Assembly: GCA_033239525.1 (NCBI GenBank)
Contig: BSYO01000024.1
Coordinates: forward strand, 9,447,991-9,511,990
DNA: 64,000 nt
Direction of reading: 5' to 3'
Source: Nepenthes gracilis
Taxonomy: Eukaryota; Streptophyta; Magnoliopsida; Caryophyllales; Nepenthaceae
Of this stretch, positions 10,488-23,741 are shown in pieces; position 1 is the stretch's first letter; the number at the start of each line of letters is the position of its first letter. The notes under the pieces were generated by a model. That model was given only the letters and a program-made list of their open reading frames with translations, was not told the DNA's origin and did no database searches. The position numbers and the translations under genes were made by a program.

Positions 10488-12942
10488 GAAATTAAAAGGT
10501 ATCGATTTTTAAAATATAATAATCAGGAGAAATTAGGTTAACATAAATGAATCAAGGTCAAAGGATATGAGAGAAATTAGATTGAAAAGTCCAAAGGCCC
10601 AAAATCGATAAAATTAGGAACCGATATTGTAAATCATGAAATGTTAATCCACAAATAATATTCGAGTTTTAAATTGTGATAATCATGACTTATTAAATTT
10701 ATATAATCAAAATTAGGGTCCAAAAATATAAAAAATTTGGTTAAAATGGTCAAAATTGGTCTTGGACAATGCGAGTGTCAAGCAGGCTCGCTGTAGGCCT
10801 GACGTGGGCTTGACCCATGCCCGATGCACCACTCAAGCACTAATAATAGAATGCCGGACCCGAGGAGCATCCGGGGCCTGCCCGGGGTGCATTTAGCAGA
10901 ATAGGTCGCTCGATTAGCGCTCGACGCACACCGACCGCTGCCCTTTGGGTACCTTAGTGCTCGAGTGCCAATCATGTATAAAAAAACGTTCGGTTTTCAC
11001 CGTTATTTTCACGAGGTTCTGAGAGAGAGAGGAGAGAGAAAGACCATGAAGGAGAAGATAGAGGAAGTGGAGATCAAGGCCTTGGAGTTTGAATCCGACT
11101 TAGAGGTAGTTGGAGAAGTGATAGATTTGGTCTAAGTAAATGCACTCATATCTTTTTCTCTCTCTTCGCACTGGTCATCCGATCCCATCCATAATTTTAT
11201 TTTCATATTACTTATGACTTGAGCATGCACATTTGTTGTGAATTTAATGTCCGATTTCTTAGTTTTGATCGGTTTTTCACACGTGAAACCCAAACCCACG
11301 CCCGGATGCTTTTACCCACTTATTTTTAAAATTTTTGCATAAATTGACTCTAGAATATGATTACCCTTACCTTGAACTTGTTAATTTAACAATTTGGTGT
11401 CTGATTTTGTAGTTTTATGTGAAATTTTGTTCGCCGAAACTTTAACCTGTGCCTACTCTAGTTTTACCCGAATTTATTATAATTTATGTATGATTTTACT
11501 TTAGAAATTCGTAACCCTAATTTTATGGATGCGGGTACTCTACATATTTTGTATTTATACACATATATTATATATGTGTTAATTTTATGTATTCTGAAAT
11601 ATTATAAGACGTGAATAGTGATATTTAATCATATGTATGTTAAATATATTAACTTGTTTATGCTCCAAAAATTATATTGCATGCATCTATGAAGGTAATT
11701 ATTGTCCAAAAACTCTAAAGTTATATTTAGCTCATAGCGGTAAGAATTTCTATTTTTTTCATGTTCTATGATGTCATGCATATAAATTAAGTCATGTAAA
11801 GATTTAAACTCATAAAAAATATAAAGATTATGTAAGTATACGAAGGAAATGTCACAATTTAATATATTATGATTCGTTCTCTCATAATGAGAACTTTGTA
11901 AAAAAAAATTTGGTGGACTTTCCCATAAAGACTAAGAAATGGTAAAACCTAAACCATGGATTTATATTTGAAAGGTTAGTATTTCCTGACATGTCATAAA
12001 TATTACAATGAAAACTCAAAGATTATCCTAACCGTATTTTATAACGGATGATATTTCTTTGCATGCCTTTATATATTATAATAGAAGATCATTGTTTGCT
12101 AATGACCGCATACGGCTAAGGTCCCGTCTATAGGGATTATATATAGATGGTCTACTTTTGGGTTTTGAATAAGAGGAGATGGCTTTTGATTGTGTAGAAG
12201 GAAATACAATCTAGACTACGATCAATCGCTCCTTTAGTTTGTAAGGCCTATTGGCCATAATCTGTAAAGATAATAAAATTTCTACATATTTTAAAATTTA
12301 AAGGAATAATAAGTAAAATAGAAAAGATAAAGGTATTTTAGGAAGTACATTTGCTCATATCTCATATCTATATGCATTCATACATATTGCTCATTTTCCT
12401 TTCCCTATTTTATTTGAATATATTATATATTATTCTTGATTTTGTTGAACATTTGGTACACCCTTACTATTTTTTCTTTACTCCAAATGAATACAAGTTT
12501 ATACCCGATTGGGTAAGGTAGAAGATTAGAAGTCGGTTAGGTATGAAGATCTTAGAGGATAACTTTGAGGACTTAGTTTCGTGGTTTTTGTATACTTATG
12601 TGGTACTTTTGTATATCTTGTAGAGGATTTGTATATTGATATAGTTATATGTCTGATGATGTATATGTAGTTTAGCTCCCGCTATATTTGATTGTTGTAA
12701 ATGCTTTTGCAGGCTTTTACGGTTTGTATAGGCACCTAGTGGCATTTTATTTAAGTCAACATCGTAGTCGGAGTTATGATGTTAGTGCCACGCGATTGTT
12801 GTGGCTTTTTAGGTCCTGTGTTGCGATGTTATGGTTATACATTGTTCTGTACAGGGATAATTGTTCAAGTTGTATTTGTTTGGCCGCCTTTTTTCTGTTA
12901 GAACTCTATTAGATTCCGGTTAGAAAAAAACGTTCTCTATCA
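10488..12942 (+). mobile_element. Solo LTR (about 2.45 kb) nested in the 3' LTR of X
   Basis: The sequence departs from the Y homologue after GAATGAGTG and returns at ATACTCACC (12948), so about 2.45 kb is inserted. The flanks GAGTG (10484-10488) and TAGTA (12943-12947) are at best a degraded target duplication. Inside is a GC-richer U3 with CTCGAG motifs (10780-10970), a TATA box (TGTATAAAAAA at about 10975) and a GA-rich leader (11020-11060), so the orientation is plus. There is no coding part. Length and layout match the other chromovirus LTRs here. Confidence 0.6.
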
Positions 12943-13264
12943 TAGTAATACTCACCAAAATATATGATACCATATTAGATATCATCTAACTCCTGCAAGA
13001 TGTCCAAGCTGTCTATTCTGAAGAGGTAAAATAAAAAACACGAGCCTAAAATTCAGTAGGTATTATATATATATAATAACATGTCCAATAAAACAAGAGG
13101 GTGTGTTCACAAATAGATTTCAAAACAGACAATAGATATAGATTAGATGTTTGAATATATTATAAAATCTCTATTCAAATACCAGATAGATAGAACGGGT
13201 CAACTATAAACAAAACTCAACCTTTCTTGTAGGTGGAAATGAAACAAAGTCTCCTTGTCGAGAG

Positions 13265-13925
13265 AGGTGTCAAAGATACAACACTACGCTTAGATATGGT
13301 GGTTAATAATTGATAGTCATAAATACAGTCTCACCATAGAGACGGGGATTAATAACAAATAGCAACAAATATGGCTTCACATAGTGACAATGGTTAATAA
13401 CAGATAACCACAGATACGACCTCACCACAGAGACGATAGTTAATAACCGATAGCCACAGATATAGCCTTACCACAGAAACTATAGTTAATAACAAATTGT
13501 CATAGATACGGTCTCATTACAAACACGACGGTTAATAATAAATAGTCATAGATATGGCCTTACCAAATAGACGACGGTTAATAACAGATAGTCATAGATA
13601 TGGCCTTACCATGGAGACGACGGTTAATAATAGATAGCTAGAGATATGACATCACCATAGAGACGGCGATTAATAATAGATAGCAGCGCATATGGCCTCA
13701 CCACAGAGTTAGCGGTTAAATATCGATAATCACATATATGATCTCACTATAGAGACGGCAGTTAATAATAAATAGTCACAAATATGGCCTTACCACAAAG
13801 ACATTGATTAATAACAAATAACCACAGATACAGCCTCACCACAATAATGACGGTTAATAACAACTAGACATAGATACAATCTAACAATAGAGACGACGGT
13901 TAATAACAAATAGTAGCGACCACAA
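13265..13925. repeat. Tandem array of 46-bp units in the X 3' LTR (about 14 units)
   Basis: Unit phase GTTAATAACAGATAGCCACA... continuing ...CACCACAGAGACGACG; each copy starts with G/ATTAATAA and spacing is a steady 46 bp with point differences. The same array is present in the other LTR of X (25745-26270) and in Y (50940-51560). Confidence 0.85.
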
Positions 13926-14762
13926 TTCTCGGATAGTATTAGATTTTTTTGGCTTCCGTAAAATAGTAAAACTTTCAAAAAATCACAAAACCAGAATAAA
14001 ATCCCAAATCGACCAATAAATCATACACGTATGTATATAATAAGTAGATATGGAGTATAAAAATAACATATATGTAAGTACAATCTTTAAACCATAGTAA
14101 AAATATACCAGATATCGAAACAAACTAAAGATAGGATTTATAAATACTTACCTCGACCTTATACCACAAAAATCTGACAAAAAGATACTCTGATCTATCC
14201 GAACTCCACCTTCTCTCTCCTCTTCCCCCTCACTTCTCTCCCCAGTGCTGCCACTCTGCTTCTGACCTCCTCCCACACGTCTTCTTTTCTCTTCTTCTCC
14301 TCTCCTACACACTCTCTTTTGCTCTGCTTCTCTCTCTCTCTCTCTCCCTCTTATTCCTCGTGTGCTCTATCTCTTTCTCGTCATTTTCTTCTCCTTTCCT
14401 TTCTCCTCACGTGCACCCCTTTTCCTCTCTCTTTTCTTTTTTTTCTATTTGCTTTTTCACTACTTTTGCTACACGCCCCTTCTCCCCCTTTTATTATTGT
14501 TATTATTTCTATTATTATTTTTTTATTCTTTCTTTTTTTTTTCTTCTTTCTCTTTTGCACAAAAATGTCCACACAGACTACCATCGTGCCTCACATAGCC
14601 CACCAGCGCTCGAGTGCTTGCCCATGGCAAACGACGCTCAGGCACCCCTCCATAAACCAAATTACCTTTAAATTTTACAATATTCAATTAATTCCAATGC
14701 TTCCAAAATATCCATAATAACAAATATTAGCAAAATGAATAAAAGAGAATTCGGGTATTATA

Positions 14763-15977
14763 ATTCTCCAATTATTTTTAAAATTTCACCCTCAAAATTT
14801 ACATACCACAAAACTCAAATAGATTTCTCCTAGACTTCTCCCTCGCATTCCCAAGCTGCTTCCTTGACTAAATAATTTCTCCAAAGCACCATAACCAATG
14901 AGATCCTCAACATTTGACTCTTTCTATCCAAATATGAATAAGAATTTCAATATAAGGCAAATTCTCATCAATAAGTAACAATTCAAACCCGATTACATGT
15001 GAAGGATTATCCACATATTTCCTCATAATAAATACAGAGAACATATCATAAACATATGCCAAGTTCAAAAGCAAGGTCAATTTATAAGGCACCTCTACGA
15101 TTTGTTGAAAACCTTAAAAGGGCCAATGAACCTCAACTTTAATTTCTCTTTTTTAATTTAATCTCAAAATTTCTTTCCTTAGGAACACTTTCAAAAACAC
15201 CTAGCCACCCACACCATCCCCCAAATTGGATTGCAAGATCATCTACTTCAAATCCCAAATCAAGTCTTGTAATTATGGCCATGGGCCCACATACTTTCGC
15301 TGCGCCACTCTAATTGATCATTTGTCTATAAATTATCGCCATATTAAAATCCAACTTGGTGCCCATTTTCTTATGTGAACTTGTTCCAAAATTTTGACAA
15401 AAACCTCATATCACAATTAAAAACCTCAAAAACTTGAATACCTTTTAACGTCATCATCTCACTAGTATACTGACAGGACAATTTATCCCTTGAATAATTA
15501 TCCGAATCGGCAAGAAATGGGCTAACCTTGTCAACCAATCCACAATCACCTAAATAGTATCAATATTCCTCACTGTCCTAGATAACCCCATAATAAAATC
15601 TTTTAGAATATGTTCCTATTTTTTACTAGGAATCGGTAGAGGGCAGAAAATCCTAAGGCTTTTTCACTTATTGACACACAATGTGCCTTGGACAAAAACA
15701 ACAATCTCATACCTCATATTCCACCGCTAGAAATTCTTCTTCATATCTTAATAATTCTTATTCATTCCCGGATGAATTGAACACCCCATCCATGGGCCCC
15801 ATTCATTAATTCCTCTTTCACTTCCTCAAGATTTAAAACGTAAATACTATCCCAGAAGCAAAAAATCCCATCTGCACACATAGGGAAAGCTGTCCGCGAC
15901 TTATTATCCAAACATCTATCAATCTTTATCAAATATAGGTTACTCATCAAATACAACTCATCGCTCCAAATCCATCT
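14763..15977 (-). pseudogene. X pol, C-terminal part: chromodomain remnant and integrase
   Basis: Minus-strand translation near 14790-14870 gives EAAWECEGEV followed by VNFEGEI, the usual chromovirus chromodomain end (W-E block), with stops. Near 15760-15960 an open stretch reads DGIFCFWDSIYV...LEEVKEELMNGAH, matching the integrase zinc-finger region ('DGILRFGNRICVP...LRREILDEAH'). Sequence between them should hold the integrase core but is too frameshifted for the D,D,E triad to be placed. It aligns with Y at about 52395-53530. The copia element at 15978 splits this part from RNase H and RT. Confidence 0.7.
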
Positions 15978-17057
15978 TGAAAGGCACAATATGCCCAAAC
16001 ACGTACAACGGTTTCGACCCCGTGCAGGATCAGCAAAAGCAGTAGAAAATATTAAATATTCAATACACCTAAAGAATATTTATATTTAGATGCCAATAAC
16101 AATAATATGCATCCAGAGTAGAGGACAATGAAGGCAATAGTAAAAAGAGACTTTTTAGTAATGAAAGAAAAACTCGATACTCATGGTAATTGAGAAAAAC
16201 CCTCCAAGTTTTAACCGTCAGAGAAGATATCCACTATGAAAATCAACTTAAAGATCAAGTGGTATAGATGCGCTAACCTAATCGACTTACTCCCGTTTTG
16301 TGATCCTTATCAAGAAACTCATTGGATTTGTCCATGGTTATGGAACCGGTCACCTTCCGATCTTCACGTCGATCTTCTCTCACGAACCGCTGAAACTCAG
16401 TTTTCATGCCTCCCACATCATTCACGAGGGATTGTAGGCAAGAACAAAGGTGTATTCGAATAGTATGAGAGGATGAGAAAACTTTGACAAACTAACACAT
16501 GTAAATAGTGAAACTTTCTCTAGTAGGCACAAACTCTTTACACAAAGTAATAAACATCGCCTTTTGGTGTCTCAATTTTCTTTTTCAGTAAAACCTAGAG
16601 ATGAAGAAGAAAGGGTCATATATATGGAGGAGCCCAAATGGTTTTAAAAATAAAAAATCCGTTAGGCACAAAAGGCCCGTGCTGCTCAAGCGCACGGTGG
16701 GCACAGGATAAGGTTAAGTGATTTCGTGCCCTGGCACTTGAGCGTGGATTGGGCACTCATCGAGCGCTCTGGTTCTATAAAATGCGTCTGGTTGGTGCCT
16801 TGGTCACTCATCGAGTGCACGGTTCTGGAAAACGCGCCTCAGGCGCTCATCGAGTGCACAGTACTGAAGAGGGCGTCCAGGTTCTGCCACCCTCGGGGAG
16901 GGACGGAACGGAGGGAGGGAGGTGGGAACGTTGAGGAGGTGACGCATATAATCTTCAGGCATGAAACTGATGAAGCTCTACCAGGCAAGAATGATGGCAC
17001 AAATATCGAACGCTTCCACGCGGTCACGAAATATGCCAATACATAAGACGATTAACA
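15978..17057 (-). repeat. 3' LTR of the gag-only copia element
   Basis: Starts TGAAAGGCACAATATGCC and ends GATTAACA (plus-strand view). On the minus strand a TATATATG-type TATA lies at about 16617-16627, with CTCGAG/CACTCATCGAGTGC-rich U3 just upstream of it (16690-16870). Confidence 0.8.
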
Positions 17058-19257
17058 ATCTCCTCCTTTGGCAATTCCTTGATAAAAACCCCTTAACAAA
17101 AGATTAAAATAAAATACAAGATAATCACAAGTTCAGACATCATCGAAATAGAACCCATGTACAGAAAAATTAATTCCTAGATACAATTGAAAAAAATAAA
17201 AAAGAAGTACAAAGAAAATGTGAAAACTATCGAGCTGCTATGTGCTAGGGAAGAATTGCTATTCCTAGACAAACATAGTGTAAAAATAGATAATGACAAG
17301 AATATAATAGAATGGGATATATAGAAAAATAATCACAAAAGATAATAATAAACCATAAAAGAACTCTCCCTAGCAAGGATAACCTCCCCCTAAAAACAAA
17401 AACTACTCCCCCTATCTCCCCCTAAAATAAAACTACTCTCCTTTTATATCACGAATGACAAAGGGTAATGGAGCTTATTCTTTTTTATCCATATTTTCTT
17501 ACCATATTTTATTATATTGTTTAAATTAGTCACTTGATCATTTAAAAGGTTGATGCGGTGAATGAGAAGCTCTTTTCTTGAATTTTGCCAAAAATTATTT
17601 TGACGTGACATTACGGGACTGTGGGGGCAAATATGGCTAATAATACTGCACCCATGGCAAGTAGGTGCAAACTTTGTGAGTTTATTCATAATCTTTTAGC
17701 TATATTCGAGTAGGCAAAGGATTTGAGTCAAACCTTGTCTCTGTATGTTGAGGCACCAATTTAGACATTTTAAATGTGTGAATATTTCTATGTGGAATTT
17801 TCATGGCAGGAGCAAAGATAATCTTTGGTTGCAGGCCGTGTTGAAAAATTTTCTCAATATATCCCAAGTCATTTTTATTTCCAACAACTTCCTCAAGCCT
17901 CAACATGTTATCAAGTTTTTGAGTTTTACTTGAAATTTTTTCATATCCTTCCTAATGTTTTCAAGCTAAACTTCTAGGGATTTAATTTTAGCAATTAAGA
18001 AGCTATTTTCAATTTCCAGTTCATGATGTGCAATAGTAGCACTCTTTAATTTGGTTATATCTTCTGCCTTTTCTTTTTCTAATTCGATGAGCTTACTATT
18101 TAAGATTTTATTTATTTTTTTACTTTCAAATATTCCCTAAACAGTTTATCATATATTTCTTAAAACCCATCAAATTCAACTTCTAAATCATTCTCAGTGT
18201 CATCAGATAGATTAAGATTTTCTTCTAAACGTTCATCAATGCCACACAATGAGGTTATAAAAGCCATATATTTGGATTGGCCTTCATCAGTACATCTTTA
18301 ACATCTTTTCCTCGTCATTACTCAAGGTCGCATTAGCTTTTAATACTTGACTTCGTTGGCATTTAAGATTTAGGCATTCAGCATGATAGTGGTCAAAACC
18401 TTTATACTCATGGCATTAAACTCTATGGGTATTTTTCAATTTGAAGTCTTTGAATTCCCGACGATCTTTCTTGTCAAGTTTAAGTGGTCTTTTTAAATTT
18501 GCACTTGGTGTGCCAGATGAAGATTTATTTTTCTTTAAGAATTTTTTTAAATTTTAAATAAATAAGGCAAAATGTTTATCGCTATTCAACTCCTCATCAG
18601 AGTCACGATCTCTCTCTTCCCTAATGGTTTTTAGAGCAATCGATTTATTCTTCCTTGATTGTAGAAGTGTGTGCTCATAAATTTGAAGAGATCCTACAAA
18701 TTCTTTGATCTTCATTTTATCAACGTTTTTACTTTTTCGATAATGGTGACCTTAGGTTTAAAACGTTCAGGAAGTAATCTATGAACTTTTCTAATAATTG
18801 TATTTTTAGGAATCCGTTCTCCTAAATTAAACGTTCAAGTTTAGTTGTAAGTATTTATAATTTTAAATTTTTTACTAACTGTGTTCCTTTGTGGGTAGTC
18901 TCAAGAATATCTAATGCATCTTTAGCGGTTTCACACATGGATAAACGTTTAAACTCTTCCGGGGATACTGATATAAAAATGGCATATAGCCCATTGCTAT
19001 TCCAATTGCACAAATCATGTTCTTCTTTTGTCCATAAGGACAGAGTTTTCGGTTCATCACCGATGGTACTTTTGGGTGGAGTCTACCTAACTTGGGTGCT
19101 AGCTCACACGTGTTCATTTATCGGTTTGAGGAAAGCTATCATCCGAACTTTCTAATACATATAGTTACTTCCATCAAAAAAGGAGGCATGGATAGAGATC
19201 CACTTGTATACATCTAGATGTGGGGGTCGCGGATTGGAGCGTGGCTTTGATACCAAT
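17058..19257 (-). pseudogene. Degenerate SIRE-type gag
   Basis: Minus-strand translation from about 19190 downward gives PPFFDGSNYMY, a stop at the usual Trp, KVRMIAFLKPINEHV, WTKEEHDLCNWNSNGLYAIF, SPEEFKRLSMCETAKDALDI and LETTHKGT. These are the classic copia gag (UBN2-like) blocks. Further on come KMKIKEFVGSLQIYEHTLLQ, KNKSIALKTIREE, a basic stretch, then a long Lys/Glu/Leu-rich segment near 18000-18280 that could form a coiled coil. Stops and frameshifts occur throughout. SIRE-lineage gag proteins have this layout. No pol domains follow before the purine tracts at 17365-17440. Confidence 0.75.
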
Positions 19258-20347
19258 TGAAAGGCACAATATGCCCCAACACATACAACGGTTTCGACCT
19301 TGTGTAGGATTAGTGGAAGCAGTAGAAAATATTAAATATTCAATACACGTAAAGAATATTTATATTTTAATAACAATAATTATAATATACATAAAGAGTA
19401 GAGGACAATGAAGGCAATACTAAAAAGAGATACTTTTTGGTGATAAAGAAAAAACTCGATACCCATGATAATCGAGAAAAATCCTTCGGGTTTTAATAAT
19501 CTGAGAAGATATTCATTATGAAAATTAACTTACATATCGGGTGGTATAGACACACTAACCTAGTCGACTTACTCTCATCTTGTGATCCCTATCAAGGAAT
19601 TCCTTGGATTTGTCTACGGGAATGGAACAGTCGCCTTTCGGTCTTCACGTCGATCTTCTCTCACTAACCATTGGAACTCAATTTTCACGTCTCCCACGTC
19701 ACTCATGAGAGATTGTAGGAAAAAACAAAGGTGTATTCGAATAGGATGAGAGGATAAGAAAGCTTTAACAAACTAACACATATAAATGGTGAAACTTTCA
19801 CCGGTGGGCACAAACTCTTTGCACAAAGTAATGAACGTCGCCTTTTGGTGTCTCAATTTTCTCTATCAGAAAAACCTAGAGATGAAGAAGAAAGGGTCAC
19901 ATATATAGAGAAGCCCAAATAGTTTCAAAAATAAAAGATTCGTTAGGTACAAAAGGCTCTCGCCGCTCAAGCACTGCTCGAGTGCACGGCGGACGCAAGA
20001 TAGGGTTAGGTGATTTCATGCCCTAGTGCTCGAGCGAGGATTGGGCGCTCATCAAGTGCCCCGATTCAGAAAAATGCGCTTGGTTGGCGCTGGGATGCTC
20101 ATTGAGCGCAGATTCTGGAAAATGCGCCTCGGTGGCACCTCGGGCGCTCATCGAGTGCATGGTACTAAAGAGGGTGCCACTCTCGGGGAGGGATAAAAGG
20201 GAGGGTAGGGAGGCAGGAAAGATGAGGAGGTGACGCGTATGACCTTCAGGCATGAAACTGATGAAATTCTACCAGGCAAGAATGATAGCACAGATACCGA
20301 ACGCTCCCATGCGATCACGAATATGCAAATACACAAGACGACTAATA
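19258..20347 (-). repeat. 5' LTR of the gag-only copia element
   Basis: Starts TGAAAGGCACAATATGCC and ends GACTAATA, matching 15978-17057 along its length. It carries CTGCTCGAGTGC at 19974-19985 and a TATA-like CTCTATATATG (minus) at about 19900-19911. Confidence 0.8.
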
Positions 20348-20352
20348 CATCT

Positions 20353-21500
20353 TCTTCAACATCACAAACTGCACCTGAAGACCTTGGAAGTATAACCAAA
20401 TAGTGTAGCTCTTCATTCCATCCAACATCTCACATTCCTTAATTATCAAATGTACTATCAAACTCGAAGATTTTTAACCCAAGTATCAGCAATCATGGAC
20501 CTTCAACAAATACACAATCATTATCAACAAATTTGTTCTGTGAGGACAAGTACCTATTTTGTCACATATTCTATTTCTTCTGGTAAACAACTACCTCAAG
20601 CCTCATAATCAAAATAAATCACAAACTCTTTTCCATGCAACAATGCCTTAGAATCCTTAAAGAAAAATTCATAGTTGCCAATTCCAACTCATGGATGGTA
20701 CAATTCCGTTCGCAAACCTTCAACTATCTTAACCCAAATGCAACCACCTGGACATTCTGAATCAACACAAAACCCACACCTTTTTTAGAAGCATTACAAT
20801 ACAGCACAAATCCACTTGATCCATTAGGGATCTACCATTATCAACGCTGATGTCAATCTATTCTTCGATTTCTAAAAACTCTTCTCACAATCATCATCCT
20901 AAATGAAAATTATCCGCTTCTATGTCAATTGAATTAGAGGCACCACAAACTGACCTGAATACAGTTGAAAGACTCGAATCATAATATTCATAAAAGATGT
21001 TGGCACATTCAATAATCCAAATGGCATGAGCAAATTTCATAATGTTCGTACTGTATCTTGAAAGCTGTCTTAGGCACATCCTCCCGTTTAATTCTCAATT
21101 GGTGGCATCCCAAACGCAAATCAGTCTTTGAAAAAACATATGAGCTCCTTACAGGTAATCAAATAAAATCATTATCCATTTTCAATAATCACTTATCGGA
21201 CAAATCACCTCTCAAACAAATCATCGCATTCTTGATCGAGACCTTATTTGACTCCTAATAATCCATATTTAACCTCATCGACCCATCTTTTTCCTTCACA
21301 AATAATACTAGAGTGTCCCACGGCGAAGACACTTGGCCAAATAAATCCCATTTCCCACAGATCCTGTAATTGTTACCTCAACTACTTTAATACAAACAGG
21401 GTCATATACAGGGAGTCCTTAAAATTGTTACCGATCTTGGCACAACCTCAATAACAAACTTAACCTCTTGATCTAAAAAATAATCCAAATTAATCCTTCA
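20353..21500 (-). pseudogene. X pol, middle part: RNase H and reverse transcriptase
   Basis: Minus-strand RT blocks are visible: GFIWPSVFAVG then LVLFVKEKDGSMRLNMDY (about 21250-21345, the '[26 protein letters not shown]' block) and MPFGLLNVPTSFMNIMIRVF (about 20960-21030), followed by a degraded QFVV where the FxDD active site should be. RNase H-like ALRILRH and FVIYFDYEA lie near 20600-20660. Stops and frame changes are frequent. It aligns with Y at about 53530-54700. Confidence 0.75.
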
Positions 21501-22311
21501 AAAAAAGTCCTCAAATTCATTTACAACTAGAATATCCTTAATAATTATAGAATGACTTCCAAACGTGATCACATATGCCAAATAAACTTGGCAATAATTC
21601 TTCATCAAATTATTTACATGCAAAATTGAGATCAATAACATCATCTCTCTATCCATTCTTCCTTGAATTTCAAAAGGTTTACAACTCCGGATATAAAATT
21701 GATTGGTCTCACTAAAACAAGCCACACTACTAGGAAAGCATGACAACCATATCATTCCCGAATAAATCAAATTCTAGCATATCAAATAAATTATTTCCGC
21801 CAAACATTTAGATACGATCCAAACCAAACATTGAAGAAATACAATATTAGCAAGAATTTGCCCACTAGGGATAGACAACATCAAAACACATTCTAGCAAC
21901 TGAAGAGGCATGCATAATTTGCACAGAAATCTAGAGGCCATAGACTTATTTCCTTACCTCAACCGACTAAATTCATTTTCTTTAATTTTCAAGTGCTAGA
22001 CGAGGAAAACTTTTCCAAGGATGCCTCCATGAACACATCCCAAGAAATATTCTCATTTTTCATTCCTAAAATGTCGCACTGTATAGCTCACCACCGACTT
22101 GCCTTACCCTCCGACTTATGCGAAGAACTTGACTTCATATTCATTTGGGCAACCAAATAACCTCAGACACCCTTCGCACTTTCTAAAGCCAATTTTTAGC
22201 CTTTGTCAGATCAAACACTCCCAGAACTTCGAAACAAACTCACTCTTAGATGGGTCAAACAGACTCCCAAGAGTCTCCTAGAACTCCAACCATTTTCCAC
22301 CGAAGAACACC
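21501..22311 (-). pseudogene. X protease/gag region, degraded
   Basis: Lies between RT and the 5' LTR of X, where gag and protease are expected. Short gag-like strings can be read on the minus strand (for example KWLEF near 22285), but no intact motif. It continues after the solo LTR at 24831-25069. Y is cut off at the point matching about 21800. Confidence 0.5.
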
Positions 22312-23741
22312 CTTCGTGTGATGAATCTAACCCAATCCACAACTAATTCCCAATTTTGATCACATAGGAAAAATTTTAAGTCTCAAATCAATATATAGCA
22401 TATCCACTACTAATGAAAATATAATTATAATAATCTAAATATCTTCATATCAAAAATAAATTTGGAAAAAATATATAACCCCAAAATTTTCAATAAAATG
22501 AAGCAAATTATCAAAATGTATCTCTACAATATAAAATCAATACTCTCTCTAGCTAGGCTTCAATCTTTCTCGCCACAACTCTTTATCTAATTCTAGAGTT
22601 ATCATCGTCTAAACCTACTACTCTGAAAGAAAAAAAAAGTAAAAGTGAGCTAAATGCTTAACAAGTGATAATAAATCTAAAAATAAATACAAAATGATAA
22701 TAAATATCTCAGATATACAATATATAATGTATGCCAAGAGTTATGAATAATAACACAATATCCAACAGATAAATATATTCAAGAATTTATATTTCATTGC
22801 ATCTACGAGTCAAATGCATACAAAGGGCAGGTCAATCCAAATTTTGATGTGACAAAGATCATAAGATTTCACCAATAAGAGGCGATAATACTTCAGAATC
22901 CAACCTTATAAGAAATAAAGAGATCTATTGGTTCGAATATTAGCGTGAATGATCTGAATATCAAATAACAATGAACAACATGGATTCCACTGAATCCGGA
23001 TATTATAAATTCTGGCACATAGATTCTACCAAATACAATTTGTGAATTTTATCGAATCCCAAACTCATGAGGTATTAACAATAATGAACTATCACAATGA
23101 ATCTCCTTGGACCATATTATGCCATTGTGAACCAAAGGCCACGTATTTACACCTCCAACGGTTGGGTAAGTGAAACGATATTATTTATGGTACCCTCATT
23201 ACTACTACAATTCTCCTAGAGGCTATACCCACAGTATGTCTATGCCATCCTTGATACCCCTCGCCAAATGATATTTCTGGTATCATCTCCTACGATAGTC
23301 ACATGGCTATAAGTATCCCTTCACAATAAATAATGTATCTCATTATCACCATGATAAGAAAATTAATATTAAATAAGTGTAAATCATATTAATGTGTCGT
23401 AACCTTCCATTCGACTAGATACCTTAGTGTTTTTATACACTTTTCTTAACCTTGATCATAAAAAGCCAATAACTCAAATACTCACACTATCGAATATGAT
23501 GCAAATAAGACTTTACAATTACAACGATAGAATTGTCGTTCGGTACTGATAAGGACCATACACACGCAAATCGAAGATAAAGCAAATATCATTATCAAAA
23601 AAGGAAAAAAGTATCAATGATAGTTTAAATATTCAATCAAATACCCTAATACTTTATTAAATCCCTTTATATATATTTATTTATTTATTTACTTATAAAT
23701 CACTACATGCCCCACACAATAGGACCCGCTACTGACCTCTC

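Larger units (their letters stand above)
10134..14762 (-). repeat. 3' LTR of X (plus-strand left), with nested solo LTR
   Basis: Starts TACCACAAACTC (copy Y: TGTCACGAACTC; right LTR: TATCACGAATTC) and ends GGGTATTATA (right LTR: GGGTATTGCA). Without the insertion at about 10488-12942 it is roughly 2.2 kb. It contains the 46-bp repeat array (13265-13925), then a CT-rich tract (14200-14420; GA-rich leader on the minus strand), and a CTCGAG palindrome at 14606-14617. Confidence 0.8.
15978..20347 (-). mobile_element. Gag-only SIRE-like copia retrotransposon (TR-GAG type)
   Basis: Two LTRs, 15978-17057 and 19258-20347, flank only about 2.2 kb of internal sequence. The target duplication CATCT (15973-15977 and 20348-20352) is perfect. 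On the minus strand a primer-binding-like ATTGGTATCAAAGC lies directly after the 5' LTR (about 19244-19257). Several GGGGGAG purine tracts (about 17365-17440) lie upstream of the 3' LTR, as in SIRE/Maximus elements. Only gag-like coding was found; no protease, integrase or RT, so it must depend on a partner. The LTRs differ by scattered changes, so it is not very recent. Confidence 0.8.

Noticed and set aside
13265..13925. CRISPR-like array
   Set aside because: Units are contiguous 46-bp tandem repeats without unique spacers, in a plant retrotransposon LTR.
14319..14717. 132-codon Ser/Leu/Phe-rich ORF
   Set aside because: Lies in the CT/T-rich leader (antisense) of the X LTR.
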